Source: UBA4416 sp964541155 (GTDB lineage: Bacteria > Bacteroidota > Bacteroidia > B-17B0 > Aurantibacillaceae). Taken from it: a stretch of 64,000 bases of DNA. The DNA lies in the NCBI GenBank assembly GCA_964541155.1, contig CAZIPC010000004.1, forward strand, positions 62,001 to 126,000, written 5' to 3'. Shown piece by piece: positions 26,516 to 35,211 of this stretch. Position numbers and translations under genes: made by a program. The notes under the pieces are model-generated. The model had not been told where the DNA came from. It saw nothing but the letters and a program-made list of their open reading frames with translations, and ran no database searches. Position 1 is the stretch's first letter; every line of letters starts with the position of its first letter.

Positions 26516-27161
26516 CTATCAGTTCTTTATCTATTTTAGCATACGATAATCTTGATAATCGTTTTGTTTTGTGATAACTATCTAAACCGCTACATGTAAT
26601 AGTTTGTGCCTTTTCAATATCTAAAAAACCATCATCGCATAAGCAGTTGTTAGGGAAATATACTTGATTAATTTGCCCAATTACTAAGATTGTGTTATTT
26701 GTTGTGATACTTATATGTTCTTTATATTTTACGCCAAGCTTAACATAGCTTTCTTTTACAAATGGTGCTATAAAGTTTGGTTTATATTCTTCTGTTAAGC
26801 CAGTAGCCTTAAACTCTGAAATATTTTTTGGGTAACGTGCTGATGTTTGATGCGCTTGTTTATAAATAGATTCATTGACATGGTTGATGGTGTAGTAGCC
26901 AGTTTCTAAAATATTTGATAACGTGTGCCTATCAACCGAATTCGGCCGTGATATAAAACCAATGTAGGGAGGGTTAGCTCCTATATGAATTAATGAATTG
27001 AAAACTGCTAGGTTTGTTTGTGTATTATTATCAATAGTTCCAATAAGTGCTAAACTTTTAAATCCACTTAACGAATTCACAAACGCAGCTCTATAACGTT
27101 GTTCTAAACTCATCAAATCCACAAATGACAAATACCTTTGTTTATTGTTTTTAGTTTCCAT
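26490..27161 (-). CDS. Flavin reductase family protein
   Basis: A 223-residue FMN-binding split-barrel protein of the flavin reductase domain type. Diagnostic features are the N-terminal region NSLSGFKSLALIGTIDNNTQTNLAVFNSLIHIGANPPYIGFISRP, the RHTLSNILETGYYTINHV segment, and the later HISITTNNTILVIGQINQVYFP. It may supply reduced flavin or bind flavin for the photolyase proteins of the same operon; this is inference. Its ATG is 1 base from the SDR stop. Confidence 0.82.
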   Translation of the reverse strand: METKNNKQRYLSFVDLMSLEQRYRAAFVNSLSGFKSLALIGTIDNNTQTNLAVFNSLIHIGANPPYIGFISRPNSVDRHTLSNILETGYYTINHVNESIYKQAHQTSARYPKNISEFKATGLTEEYKPNFIAPFVKESYVKLGVKYKEHISITTNNTILVIGQINQVYFPNNCLCDDGFLDIEKAQTITCSGLDSYHKTKRLSRLSYAKIDKELIDAKLGYIE

Positions 27162-27162
27162 T

Positions 27163-27852
27163 TTATAATACTTTTAAAGACGACATGCCTCCGTCTACAT
27201 GCATAACTTGTCCTGATATCCATGATGATTTTTCGGACAATAAAAATTCAATCATATGAGCAATATCATTAGGTGTTCCTATTCTTTTTAATGGGTGACG
27301 TTGATGGCTAGCTTCCAATTTTTCGGGAGTATTAATTAATTTATTTGCCATTGTAGTATTGGTTAATGATGGTGCCACACAATTAACTCTTATTTTTGGA
27401 GAAAATTCAGCTGCTAGCGATTTTGTTAATCCTTCAATAGCTCCTTTACTAACAGATACAGACGAATGAAAAGGCATTCCTAATTCTACAGCAATAGTAC
27501 TTATCAATACAATAGAGGCTTGTTTTGATTGTTGTAAATTTCCAGAATAAGCTTGCAGACATTTTATAGCTCCTAATACATTTAGTTCAAAATCTGATTT
27601 ATAATCTTCAAGTTTAAGACCTCTGAATGGCTTTAAATTAATTGACCCAGGACAGTACACAAAGCCATCAATAGTATCATTTATTTTTGGTAATTCATCA
27701 TTCGATAAAATATCATGATGTATAAAATTAATTCCCGAATTAGTTGGAGCCGTTCTTGAAATACCAATAACTCGTTCGTTTTGTGAAATTAATTGCTCAG
27801 CAAGAGCCTTACCAATGCTTGACGAAGCGCCTATGATTAATGTTGTTTTCAT
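27163..27852 (-). CDS. SDR-family protein lacking the catalytic tyrosine, photolyase-operon type
   Basis: A 229-residue short-chain dehydrogenase/reductase fold. The ATG at 27852 is preferred over a TTG at 27867 because it gives the nucleotide-binding motif TLIIGASSSIGKALAEQL at the usual position. S118 (LISTI) and K136 (SVSVSKGAIEG) are present, but the catalytic Tyr position, four before K136, is V132. The C-terminal part NCVAPSLTNT...WISGQVMHVDGGMSSL is standard. It is thus a typical SDR fold with a broken YxxxK motif, and may bind NAD(P) without being a normal dehydrogenase. It is the first gene of the light operon. Confidence 0.85.
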   Translation of the reverse strand: MKTTLIIGASSSIGKALAEQLISQNERVIGISRTAPTNSGINFIHHDILSNDELPKINDTIDGFVYCPGSINLKPFRGLKLEDYKSDFELNVLGAIKCLQAYSGNLQQSKQASIVLISTIAVELGMPFHSSVSVSKGAIEGLTKSLAAEFSPKIRVNCVAPSLTNTTMANKLINTPEKLEASHQRHPLKRIGTPNDIAHMIEFLLSEKSSWISGQVMHVDGGMSSLKVL

Positions 27853-27854
27853 AA

Positions 27855-27883
27855 TTGTATTAAACAAAAAAAAATTACTTTTG
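27855..27883 (+). promoter_or_regulatory. Candidate sigma-A promoter for threonine aldolase
   Basis: TTG (27855-27857), an 18-base spacer and TACTTTTG (27876-27883) match the Bacteroidota consensus TTG-N17-23-TAnnTTTG exactly. The transcription start would fall near 27890, giving a leader of roughly 15 bases to the ATG at 27906. Confidence 0.5.
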
Positions 27884-27888
27884 TTTAA
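27860..27888. repeat. Inverted repeat in the divergent photolyase-operon/threonine-aldolase promoter region
   Basis: TTAAACAAAA (27860-27869) and TTTTGTTTAA (27879-27888) are perfect inverted copies separated by 9 bases. The repeat covers the candidate -7 box of the plus-strand promoter and lies just upstream of the first gene of the light operon, so it could be a regulator-binding site. The sequence is AT-rich, so chance is possible. Confidence 0.45.
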
Positions 27889-27905
27889 ACTAATAGATAT
27901 TTAAA

Positions 27906-28919
27906 ATGATTGATTTAAGAAGCGATACTGTTACCAAACCAACTAAGATGATGCTTGAAGCCATGATGATGGCTCAGGTTGGAGATGATGTGTTTAATGA
28001 AGATCCTACAGTATTGATGTTAGAGGATAAAGCAGCTAAATTATTTAACAAAGAAGCTGCCTTATTTTGCCCAAGTGGAACCATGACTAATCAAATTGCT
28101 ATTAAATGCCACACACAACCTGGAGATGAATTGTTATGTGATGTTAATTCGCATATCTATAATTACGAAGGTGGAGGTATTTCATTTAACTCTGGAGTTC
28201 AAGCCAAATTATTACAAGGAGATAGGGGCAGATTATTTGCTAAGCAAATTGAAGATAATATAAATGGCGATTATGATTGGTTAACACGAACAGCTTTAGT
28301 ATGTTTAGAGAATACCGTAAATAGAGCAGGAGGGAGTTTTTATGATTTACAAACAATTAAGGAAATTAAGGCAGTATGCGTTAAATATAATTTACCATTG
28401 CATTTAGATGGAGCACGTATTTTTAATGCTATTACAGAAAATAATTACACAACTTACGATATGGGTAATGAGTTTGATTCTATTTCTATTTGTTTAAGTA
28501 AGGGCTTAGGTGCTCCAGTTGGATCTTTATTACTTGGGACAAAACAATTTATAAAAAAAGCACGTAAAGTACGTAAGGTATTTGGTGGTGGCATGCGCCA
28601 AGCTGGGTTTTTAGCAGCGGCAGGTATTTATGCGTTAGATAATCATATAGATAGATTAAAAGAAGATCATGCTCGGGCAAAACAGCTAGGGGATGTGCTA
28701 AGTTCTTTACCTTTTATAGAAAGTTTAATGCCTGTTGATACTAATATTGTAATTTTTAATTTAGTTGATACGTATTCTCCTGAACGTTTTGAGGAGACCT
28801 TAAAATCTCATCATATAAAATCATCATCTTTTGGTAAGCAAACTATTCGCTTTGTTACTCATCTCGATTTTACAGATGATATGCTTAATAAGGTTGTAGA
28901 TGTGTTAAAGGCAATGTAA
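27906..28919 (+). CDS. ltaE: Low-specificity L-threonine aldolase
   Basis: A 337-residue PLP-dependent aldolase that splits L-threonine or L-allo-threonine to glycine and acetaldehyde. It begins IDLRSDTVTKPTKMMLEAMM, a typical opening, followed by GDDVFNEDPTV, FCPSGTMTNQIAIKCH, and LHLDGARIFNA, and the PLP lysine lies in SICLSKGLGAPVGS. The region KARKVRKVFGGGMRQAGFLAAAG is also diagnostic. It is transcribed divergently from the light operon and probably is not functionally linked. Confidence 0.94.
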   Translation: MIDLRSDTVTKPTKMMLEAMMMAQVGDDVFNEDPTVLMLEDKAAKLFNKEAALFCPSGTMTNQIAIKCHTQPGDELLCDVNSHIYNYEGGGISFNSGVQAKLLQGDRGRLFAKQIEDNINGDYDWLTRTALVCLENTVNRAGGSFYDLQTIKEIKAVCVKYNLPLHLDGARIFNAITENNYTTYDMGNEFDSISICLSKGLGAPVGSLLLGTKQFIKKARKVRKVFGGGMRQAGFLAAAGIYALDNHIDRLKEDHARAKQLGDVLSSLPFIESLMPVDTNIVIFNLVDTYSPERFEETLKSHHIKSSSFGKQTIRFVTHLDFTDDMLNKVVDVLKAM

Positions 28920-28941
28920 TTTAAAAGGAGTTTATTTTAAA

Positions 28942-31437
28942 TTAAAATTTAACTTGTAATTTTAAGTTCAGTGTTCGTTTAGTTAAATAATTAGGTACAG
29001 CATATTGCCTATTGGTAACATCAGTTATCCATGTATATGATACTGTATTATTTACTTGTAATAAATTAAAAATCTCTAAACTCACAAACATACCTTTTAG
29101 ATGATGAAAAGGATTTTGTTTAGAAAGATGATGGTCTTCTTTTAATATTTGATAAGCAAATCCAATATCTACTCTTCTGTAAGGTGGCATTCTAAATACT
29201 TGTTTCCATCTTTCATGTCCAGGAGGCCCAAATGGTAATCCTGTTCCAAATTGCATGTTTAAATACATTTTACATGCTGGTAGTTTAGGAAGGTAATCTT
29301 GAAAAAACATACCAAAGGTTATGCGTTGGTCGGTTGGCCTTGGTATATATCCAGGATAAACCACCGAGCTATCTACCGCTTTCGAGTTAAAGGTATATCC
29401 ATTAACAATGGTATCTCCGTCGCTATTAAAATAAGTTACTTTTCTATCGCCGCTAATATTTTCCATTGTTTTTAAAAAACCTATGGTGGCCCACGATTCG
29501 ATGCCTTTTATAAATTCTCCATTTATTCTAACATCGGCACCTGTTGTATAACCAATAGAATTATTTTTTGCGAAATAACGAATACGTGTATTGTCAATTT
29601 CGTATGGTATTAAATCTTTCATTTCTTTATAGTAACTTGCTACAATTACTTTAAAAGGGCGGTTCCATAAATTAAAATTATAATCACCTGATAATAAATA
29701 ATGAATAGATTGTTGAGCTTTAATGTTTGAATTTAGCTTACCATCAAACCCTCTCATTTCTCTGTAAAATGGCGGTTGGTAATAATAACCCCACGAGGCT
29801 TTAAATACAATGTCTTTTTTCCAGTTTGGTTTATAAGATAATGTTAGTCTTGGTGATATAACGGTTTGCTTATTAAAGTCCCAATAATTTGCTCTAATTC
29901 CTCCTGTTAATGTTAGTAAAGATGAATCGTTAAGTTGTTTGTTAAATAGGTATTGTACGTATCCTTGTACTCGGTTAGTTTCTACATTTATTTTTGATTT
30001 TACAACGTCTATTAAATTAATTTCTGTTGGACTATAAGGACTAACATATCCTGCAGAATCAATCGTTCGCCATTCACTTAATTTATCATGAATGATTTCG
30101 TGTTGGTATCTTGTTCCCCATAAAAGTTGACTATTTTTATTTAAAATGCGGGTGCCCTTATGCTCAATATTAAAAACAGAAGCGTCAATTCTATTTCTGC
30201 CGTAGTTTAAAAAAGTACCAATTCCTCTATTAAATGCTACTTGTCCAAAATTATCTTTTCCAAAATCAGCTTCTAACTGGTCAATAAAATATTGTCCCTG
30301 CACAGTGTATTTTTCTTCTTCATTAGCTTTATAAGCTGATGCAATTAATTTTAATTTCGTTTTTGAGTTAGGTTTATAGGTTGTAGATACACCTCCCATC
30401 ATGGTGGTGTATTGCATAAGCTCTTGTCCATCAAAATAGATACTTAATTTCACAGCATTATTTACTGTTCCAAATGTTGTTTCTCTATTTGCTGGTATTA
30501 CTAAATATTGATTATTGGCTATATTCCCTAAAAATTCAATGCTCCATTTTTCGTTTAAAGTAAATGTTAAAAATGTTTGTATATCATAAAATCGTGGTCT
30601 ATATTCACCTTTAGTATCCATGCTTTTTAGTAAATAAGTGTTTGATTTATAGCGAGACCCTATACTCCATGCTACCACTCTGTTTTTAGAAACACCCTGT
30701 AAATGAAGGCCTCCTCCCAAGAAGCTACCGCTTACTGTTCCTCCAAATTTCGTAGGTTTTTTATAAGTAATATCTAATACCGACGACATTTTGTCTCCAT
30801 ATTTTGCTTCAAATCCTCCTGCCGAAAAATTAATATTACTAACCATATCTGGGTTTGCAAAGCTCAAGCCTTCTTGTTGGCCGCTTCGGGCTAAAAATGG
30901 ACGATATACTTCGATATCATTTACGTACACTAAATTCTCATCAAAATTACCACCTCTTACAGAGTATCCACTGCTTAGTTCGTTATTACTACTAACTCCA
31001 ATTTGAGTTTTTATTATATCTTCAATGTTGCCACTTGGGCTTGGTATATAAAAAATGTTTTTAGGATCTATTCTAGTTATTTCTTGATTTCTGTTTTCAG
31101 AGGTAACATTTACTTCTCCAATAATATTTTTACTTATAAGTTTTGGACTAAATACTAGTTTTTCATTTGTTTTTAATCTTATTTTTTTTGTGAGTTGTTT
31201 ATAGCTAATGTTATAGATAGATAATGTGATATCTTTTTCTGCATCAACTTCTAATAAATAATTTCCATTTACATCAGTTGTAGTTAATTTAGAACCATCT
31301 TCTACAATAAAGACTTGAACCTCAGGAATACCTATTCCTTCTTCATCTTTTATAACTCCTGAAATAATGGCTTTTTGTCCAAAGCAAATAACAGCTATGG
31401 TGCATAAAATTAAAGTATAGAGTTGTTTTTTTAGCAC
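28942..31437 (-). CDS. TonB-dependent receptor with carboxypeptidase-like N-terminal domain
   Basis: An 831-residue outer-membrane receptor. In order: a signal peptide (about 1-20), a carboxypeptidase-regulatory-like domain (about 22-105; SGVIKDEEGIGIPEVQVFIVEDG), the TonB plug (about 115-225; SGNIEDIIKTQIGVSSNNELSSGYSVRGGNFDENLVYVNDIEVYRP) and a 22-stranded barrel ending in LNLKLQVKF with terminal Phe. The start is GTG at 31437. There is no SusD-like partner, so this is probably a metal, siderophore or vitamin importer rather than a glycan-utilisation SusC. The substrate is unknown. The small carboxypeptidase-like protein upstream may be related functionally. Confidence 0.9.
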   Translation of the reverse strand: MLKKQLYTLILCTIAVICFGQKAIISGVIKDEEGIGIPEVQVFIVEDGSKLTTTDVNGNYLLEVDAEKDITLSIYNISYKQLTKKIRLKTNEKLVFSPKLISKNIIGEVNVTSENRNQEITRIDPKNIFYIPSPSGNIEDIIKTQIGVSSNNELSSGYSVRGGNFDENLVYVNDIEVYRPFLARSGQQEGLSFANPDMVSNINFSAGGFEAKYGDKMSSVLDITYKKPTKFGGTVSGSFLGGGLHLQGVSKNRVVAWSIGSRYKSNTYLLKSMDTKGEYRPRFYDIQTFLTFTLNEKWSIEFLGNIANNQYLVIPANRETTFGTVNNAVKLSIYFDGQELMQYTTMMGGVSTTYKPNSKTKLKLIASAYKANEEEKYTVQGQYFIDQLEADFGKDNFGQVAFNRGIGTFLNYGRNRIDASVFNIEHKGTRILNKNSQLLWGTRYQHEIIHDKLSEWRTIDSAGYVSPYSPTEINLIDVVKSKINVETNRVQGYVQYLFNKQLNDSSLLTLTGGIRANYWDFNKQTVISPRLTLSYKPNWKKDIVFKASWGYYYQPPFYREMRGFDGKLNSNIKAQQSIHYLLSGDYNFNLWNRPFKVIVASYYKEMKDLIPYEIDNTRIRYFAKNNSIGYTTGADVRINGEFIKGIESWATIGFLKTMENISGDRKVTYFNSDGDTIVNGYTFNSKAVDSSVVYPGYIPRPTDQRITFGMFFQDYLPKLPACKMYLNMQFGTGLPFGPPGHERWKQVFRMPPYRRVDIGFAYQILKEDHHLSKQNPFHHLKGMFVSLEIFNLLQVNNTVSYTWITDVTNRQYAVPNYLTKRTLNLKLQVKF

Positions 31438-31527
31438 AGAATAAGTAACGCCAATATCTTACAAATATTGTAAAAAGAAATGGAATTATATACCGTTTAA
31501 TTGATAAGAGATAAAAAAGAAATGTAT

Positions 31528-32166
31528 TTATTTTATTTTTAGTTTACCTTTTCGCCAGGCATCAATAAATTGTGCCCATGCTAATGGGTTCAATAAACTT
31601 ACGCTAGGGTATTGTCCTGCTTGATAAAGGCGGGTGTACTGTTGTTGCATATGAAAACGATAATTGGCGGCAGCATCCATCGTTCCACCTTTAATAGATG
31701 CTCTAACTTCATCATTATCCATATTTTTATAAGCTCTTTCAATATCAGTATCACTTAAGTCTAAATTAAGAATAGCGCGCTTAAACTGTTCTTTACTGGG
31801 CCAAGGAAACACATTAACGGTTGGTAATTGAATCGTATCTTTTGTTAAAATTTGAATAATTGAATAATGTTTTCCCGTAAGTGTATCTGATAAATTATAA
31901 GCTTTACTTTTGTGATTGATAGAGAAAAATTGCATTTCATCGCCAGGTTTTGCAACAATGGTAAAAAAACCATAAAAATCACTAACGGTTCCTGAGCGTG
32001 TTCCTTTTAACATAATAGAAACAAATGGTAATGGCTGTAAGCTATCATCTAAAACAACTCCTGAAATTTGGATGTATTTTTCGGGATCATTTTTTGTAAC
32101 AGGTTTATTTTGCGAGAATAAATTTACAGATATAACTAAAAGCAATAGATTAAATAAATGTTTCAT
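31528..32166 (-). CDS. Secreted carboxypeptidase-like regulatory-domain protein
   Basis: A 212-residue exported protein with a signal peptide (about 1-18) and an N-terminal carboxypeptidase-like regulatory beta-sandwich (about 30-115): ISGVVLDDSLQPLPFVSIMLKGTRSGTVSDFYGFFTIVAKPGD. The C-terminal half is helical and includes FPWPSKEQFKRAILNLDLSDTDIERAYKNMD, a motif common to a Bacteroidota family of carboxypeptidase-like-domain proteins of unknown function. It lies 90 bases upstream of the TonB receptor in the same direction and may be co-expressed. Confidence 0.75.
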   Translation of the reverse strand: MKHLFNLLLLVISVNLFSQNKPVTKNDPEKYIQISGVVLDDSLQPLPFVSIMLKGTRSGTVSDFYGFFTIVAKPGDEMQFFSINHKSKAYNLSDTLTGKHYSIIQILTKDTIQLPTVNVFPWPSKEQFKRAILNLDLSDTDIERAYKNMDNDEVRASIKGGTMDAAANYRFHMQQQYTRLYQAGQYPSVSLLNPLAWAQFIDAWRKGKLKIK

Positions 32167-32266
32167 TTGAAAATTGGTATTGTATATTTATGTTAAATAT
32201 ACAGGTTAATGAAAGTAAAGAACAATAAAAAAACATAAATTAACAAATAATCGTTATTGATATATA

Positions 32267-32848
32267 TCATTTTTGTTGAATCCATTTATCAATTTGAAAT
32301 ATAAGTAACGACGAGCCAATGCCAATAATCATACCTCCAAGTACATCACTCGGATAATGCACTCCTAATCTCATTCGAGAATAACCTACAGCACAGGCAT
32401 ATGCGTAGGATGGAACCGCTACATACCATTTTTTAGAAGATAATGTTAATGCAGTAGCAGCAGCAAAGGCATTAGATGTATGTCCTGAAGGAAAAGAATA
32501 TGGTGCAACTTCAGTGCGTTTGATAATATCGTTAGGATAACTTACAAATGGGCGACTTCGGTTGATGCTATATTTAAGTGTTGTAGATAGTAATAAATTT
32601 AATCCAATAGCTGCTGATGTCTTAATGCCATTTCGAAGCATTATTTTGTCATGATTGATGTATCCATGAAGTAATAATGCCCCAGGTGTTATTATTAAAG
32701 CTGGATAAATAGAAGTTGATGTGATACGCATTGTTTTATCCCAGCAAGGATGCTCAGTTTGGTTAATTTTTTTTAGCATTAAAAAATCAATTGATGATGA
32801 TTGAGCGTAACAATGAATGCTTGCAATTATAAATAATAATGTTTTCAT
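32267..32848 (-). CDS. PAP2-family phosphatase (second in window)
   Basis: A 193-residue PAP2 phosphatase. The ATG at 32848 is preferred over a TTG at 32866 because it gives a normal signal-like N-terminus (MKTLLFIIASIHCYAQ) and avoids overlap with the upstream gene. The catalytic signature is intact: KYSINRSRPFVSYP, SFPSGHTSNAFA and SRMRLGVHYPSDVLGGMIIG. The four to five hydrophobic segments suggest membrane attachment, facing the periplasm. It is unrelated in sequence to the larger PAP2 at 18790. It follows the M50 protease gene. Confidence 0.85.
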   Translation of the reverse strand: MKTLLFIIASIHCYAQSSSIDFLMLKKINQTEHPCWDKTMRITSTSIYPALIITPGALLLHGYINHDKIMLRNGIKTSAAIGLNLLLSTTLKYSINRSRPFVSYPNDIIKRTEVAPYSFPSGHTSNAFAAATALTLSSKKWYVAVPSYAYACAVGYSRMRLGVHYPSDVLGGMIIGIGSSLLIFQIDKWIQQK

Positions 32849-32855
32849 ATTTAAC

Positions 32856-33848
32856 TTATGAAGCAAGAAGCGCAGCTATAAGTTTTGGTATGTAATAAAC
32901 AACAGGTAGTAATAAGAAAAACAAAAACACAAAAATTGTAATTAGTTTTCCTACAACTTTTAAATCATTTATAACAGGTGTTTTTATAACAGCAACTACA
33001 TGTTGAATAATACTGCCCTCTAAAACGCTATATTTATGAACTCCTGCCTGTATACCAGCATATCGTTTGTTAAATGATAGTAAGATACAATCTCTAATTG
33101 TCCAATACGTTAAATTGGGTAAATCGTCATAATCTAAAATGTAGTTTATGTTTTCTTGTTTAAGGTATTCTCTAATTTTTTGATTTTTAATTTCCATTAT
33201 CAAATCAAAAATCATAGAAATTGGAATTATTAAAAATATAAAACTACCAAGTAGTAAGGATAGTATGACTAAGGTTACAATTGAAATAATAGTAAATACA
33301 ACTCTTAATGTGTGATTATGGTTTATGAATAAAGTTTCTAGTAATCTCCCTCCATCTAAAGGCATAAAAGGCAAAAGATTAAAAAAGTTTAAACCAATAA
33401 AAATATGAGCAAGCATAATTAATTTTTCGCTGGGATAATATGACGCAATAACTACTAGTAAAAAACCAATGATGATACCAGGAACAGGTCCAGCTAAAAT
33501 AACAATACTCATTTGACGTTGAGATATGATTGATTTTTTTCCGGTTACATAAGCCCCAATTAAAGGTAAAACAAAAAGTTTTACATTATTGTAGTTAAAT
33601 GCTTTCATGGCAAAAAAATGCCCAAATTCATGAATTAAAAGCACTACTAAAACAGCAGCAATATATACAGGCTCTACTTTAAAAATAAATAAAAACAAGC
33701 CACCGTAAATCAATAAACTTATTAATGATTTACGTACCCAATTTTTTTTATCTTGAATTAATAAAGGTTTGGGTAAAGTAGTTGGTTCGTTATGCTGATC
33801 AACGTTTTCAGTTGATTGATTTTCGTTATTTGAGTCTATTGGTTCCAC
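32856..33848 (-). CDS. Site-2 protease-type (M50) membrane metalloprotease
   Basis: A 330-residue polytopic protein of the M50/S2P family. The zinc-binding HEFGH motif is at residues 73-77 in a membrane helix, and the third ligand is in LPFMPLDGGR, with D165. The N-terminal 40 residues are polar and soluble. No PDZ domain is visible. Such proteins cleave membrane-spanning substrates, sometimes releasing sigma factors, but the target here is unknown. The start is GTG at 33848, whose first base is the last base of the NhaD stop codon, so the two genes are translationally coupled. Confidence 0.85.
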   Translation of the reverse strand: MEPIDSNNENQSTENVDQHNEPTTLPKPLLIQDKKNWVRKSLISLLIYGGLFLFIFKVEPVYIAAVLVVLLIHEFGHFFAMKAFNYNNVKLFVLPLIGAYVTGKKSIISQRQMSIVILAGPVPGIIIGFLLVVIASYYPSEKLIMLAHIFIGLNFFNLLPFMPLDGGRLLETLFINHNHTLRVVFTIISIVTLVILSLLLGSFIFLIIPISMIFDLIMEIKNQKIREYLKQENINYILDYDDLPNLTYWTIRDCILLSFNKRYAGIQAGVHKYSVLEGSIIQHVVAVIKTPVINDLKVVGKLITIFVFLFFLLLPVVYYIPKLIAALLAS

Positions 33849-35110
33849 TATATAATAATTAAACGTTGTAAAAAATAAGTTAAAAAACCAGCACTATAAC
33901 CAACCAGTGCTAGCCATGAAATGTTTTTAAAATACCAACTAAAAGTAATTTTTTCTAATCCCATAACTGCAACTCCAGCTGCACTGCCAATAATTAAACA
34001 ACTACCTCCTGTTCCAGTGCAATAAGCCATCATTTGCCAAAATTCATGATCAATGGTAAAATCATACATGCCAATAGATGCAGCTAATAGAGGTACATTA
34101 TCTACAATTGCAGATAAAAAACCAATTAATAGAGATATGGTTTTTAAATTGCCTATGTTTTGGTTTAAGAATACAGCAGATTGACTCAATAATTTAATTT
34201 CTTGTAGGCAAGCTACCGCTAATAAAATTCCAAGAAAAAATAAAATACTGGGAACATCCGTTTTTGTAATAGCGTTTACTACTGAAAACTGATTTTTTTC
34301 ATCATTGTTTTTTTGTTTGTGAATTAATTCTGTAACAATCCACATAATACTTAATCCAAATAAAATTCCCATGTAAGGAGGAAGGTGGGTTATTGATTTA
34401 AATATTGGAACGAATAGTAAGGTGCTTATACCTAATATGAAAATGAGTGTTTTTTCTGTTTTAGAAATCCGAGAATTTAATAGATTGGTTCTGTATGGAG
34501 TGATGTGTCCTTTTATGTTTATCATACTGATTAATAAAGGAACAAGCATGCATATAAGACTTGGTAAAAATAATTGAGTTATTATGGTTTGCGGTGTTAA
34601 TTTATTAGCTACCCATAACATGGTAGTTGTTACATCGCCTATTGGACTAAAACAACCACCTGCATTAGCAGAGATAATAACTAATCCTAAAAAGTAGTAT
34701 CTATCTGTTTTTTGAGGAATTATTTTCTGAACCACAGTTGTCATTACAATCGCTGTTGTTAAATTGTCAAGTACTGCAGATAATAAAAAAGAAACAAAAG
34801 ATATTATAATTAATAAATAACGTTTGTTTGTAGTTGAAATTTTTTTGGTAATTAAATCAAATCCATCATGCGCATCAATAAGCTCAACAATAGTCATTGC
34901 TCCTAGTAAAAAAAATAAAATTTCAGATATTTCGGATAAATGGTGGCTTAAATTGTTTATAAAAATACCACTTTCATTATTTAAAGAATAAATTACCCAA
35001 CTTAAAATGCCAATTAATAATGCTACTCCCGATTTATTAATGTTAAATCTATGCTCAAAAGCTATTATTAAATAGCCAATTACAAATAGTATAAAAATAA
35101 GCACAGCCAT
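33848..35110 (-). CDS. nhaD: NhaD-type sodium:proton antiporter
   Basis: A 420-residue inner-membrane antiporter of the NhaD group in the ion transporter superfamily, with about 12 hydrophobic segments. Characteristic stretches are EHRFNINKSGVALLIGILSWVIY, VELIDAHDGFDLITKKI, AVLDNLTTAIVMTTVVQK, ISANAGGCFSPIGDVTTTMLWV and SAIVDNVPLLAASIGMYD, the last two carrying the conserved cation-binding residues. It expels Na+ in exchange for H+, helping salt and pH tolerance. It is coupled to the M50 protease gene that follows. Confidence 0.9.
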   Translation of the reverse strand: MAVLIFILFVIGYLIIAFEHRFNINKSGVALLIGILSWVIYSLNNESGIFINNLSHHLSEISEILFFLLGAMTIVELIDAHDGFDLITKKISTTNKRYLLIIISFVSFLLSAVLDNLTTAIVMTTVVQKIIPQKTDRYYFLGLVIISANAGGCFSPIGDVTTTMLWVANKLTPQTIITQLFLPSLICMLVPLLISMINIKGHITPYRTNLLNSRISKTEKTLIFILGISTLLFVPIFKSITHLPPYMGILFGLSIMWIVTELIHKQKNNDEKNQFSVVNAITKTDVPSILFFLGILLAVACLQEIKLLSQSAVFLNQNIGNLKTISLLIGFLSAIVDNVPLLAASIGMYDFTIDHEFWQMMAYCTGTGGSCLIIGSAAGVAVMGLEKITFSWYFKNISWLALVGYSAGFLTYFLQRLIII

Positions 35111-35158
35111 ATAAGGTTGTAAATATAATGGTTTATATGTTTTTAAAATTAATTTATA

Positions 35159-35166
35159 TATATTTG
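35159..35166 (+). promoter_or_regulatory. Candidate -7 box for the APC permease operon
   Basis: TATATTTG fits the Bacteroidota TAnnTTTG -7 consensus exactly and lies 45 bases before the permease ATG at 35212. I could not find a TTG or TTTG at the right spacing upstream, so the call is weak. Confidence 0.3.
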
Positions 35167-35211
35167 AATAGTTAACATTAAAAAATCATTATTTAAAATT
35201 AAATATAACAT

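Noticed and set aside
28942..32166. Polysaccharide utilisation locus (SusCD)
   Set aside because: A TonB receptor is present but no SusD-like lipoprotein, glycoside hydrolase or hybrid regulator is near.
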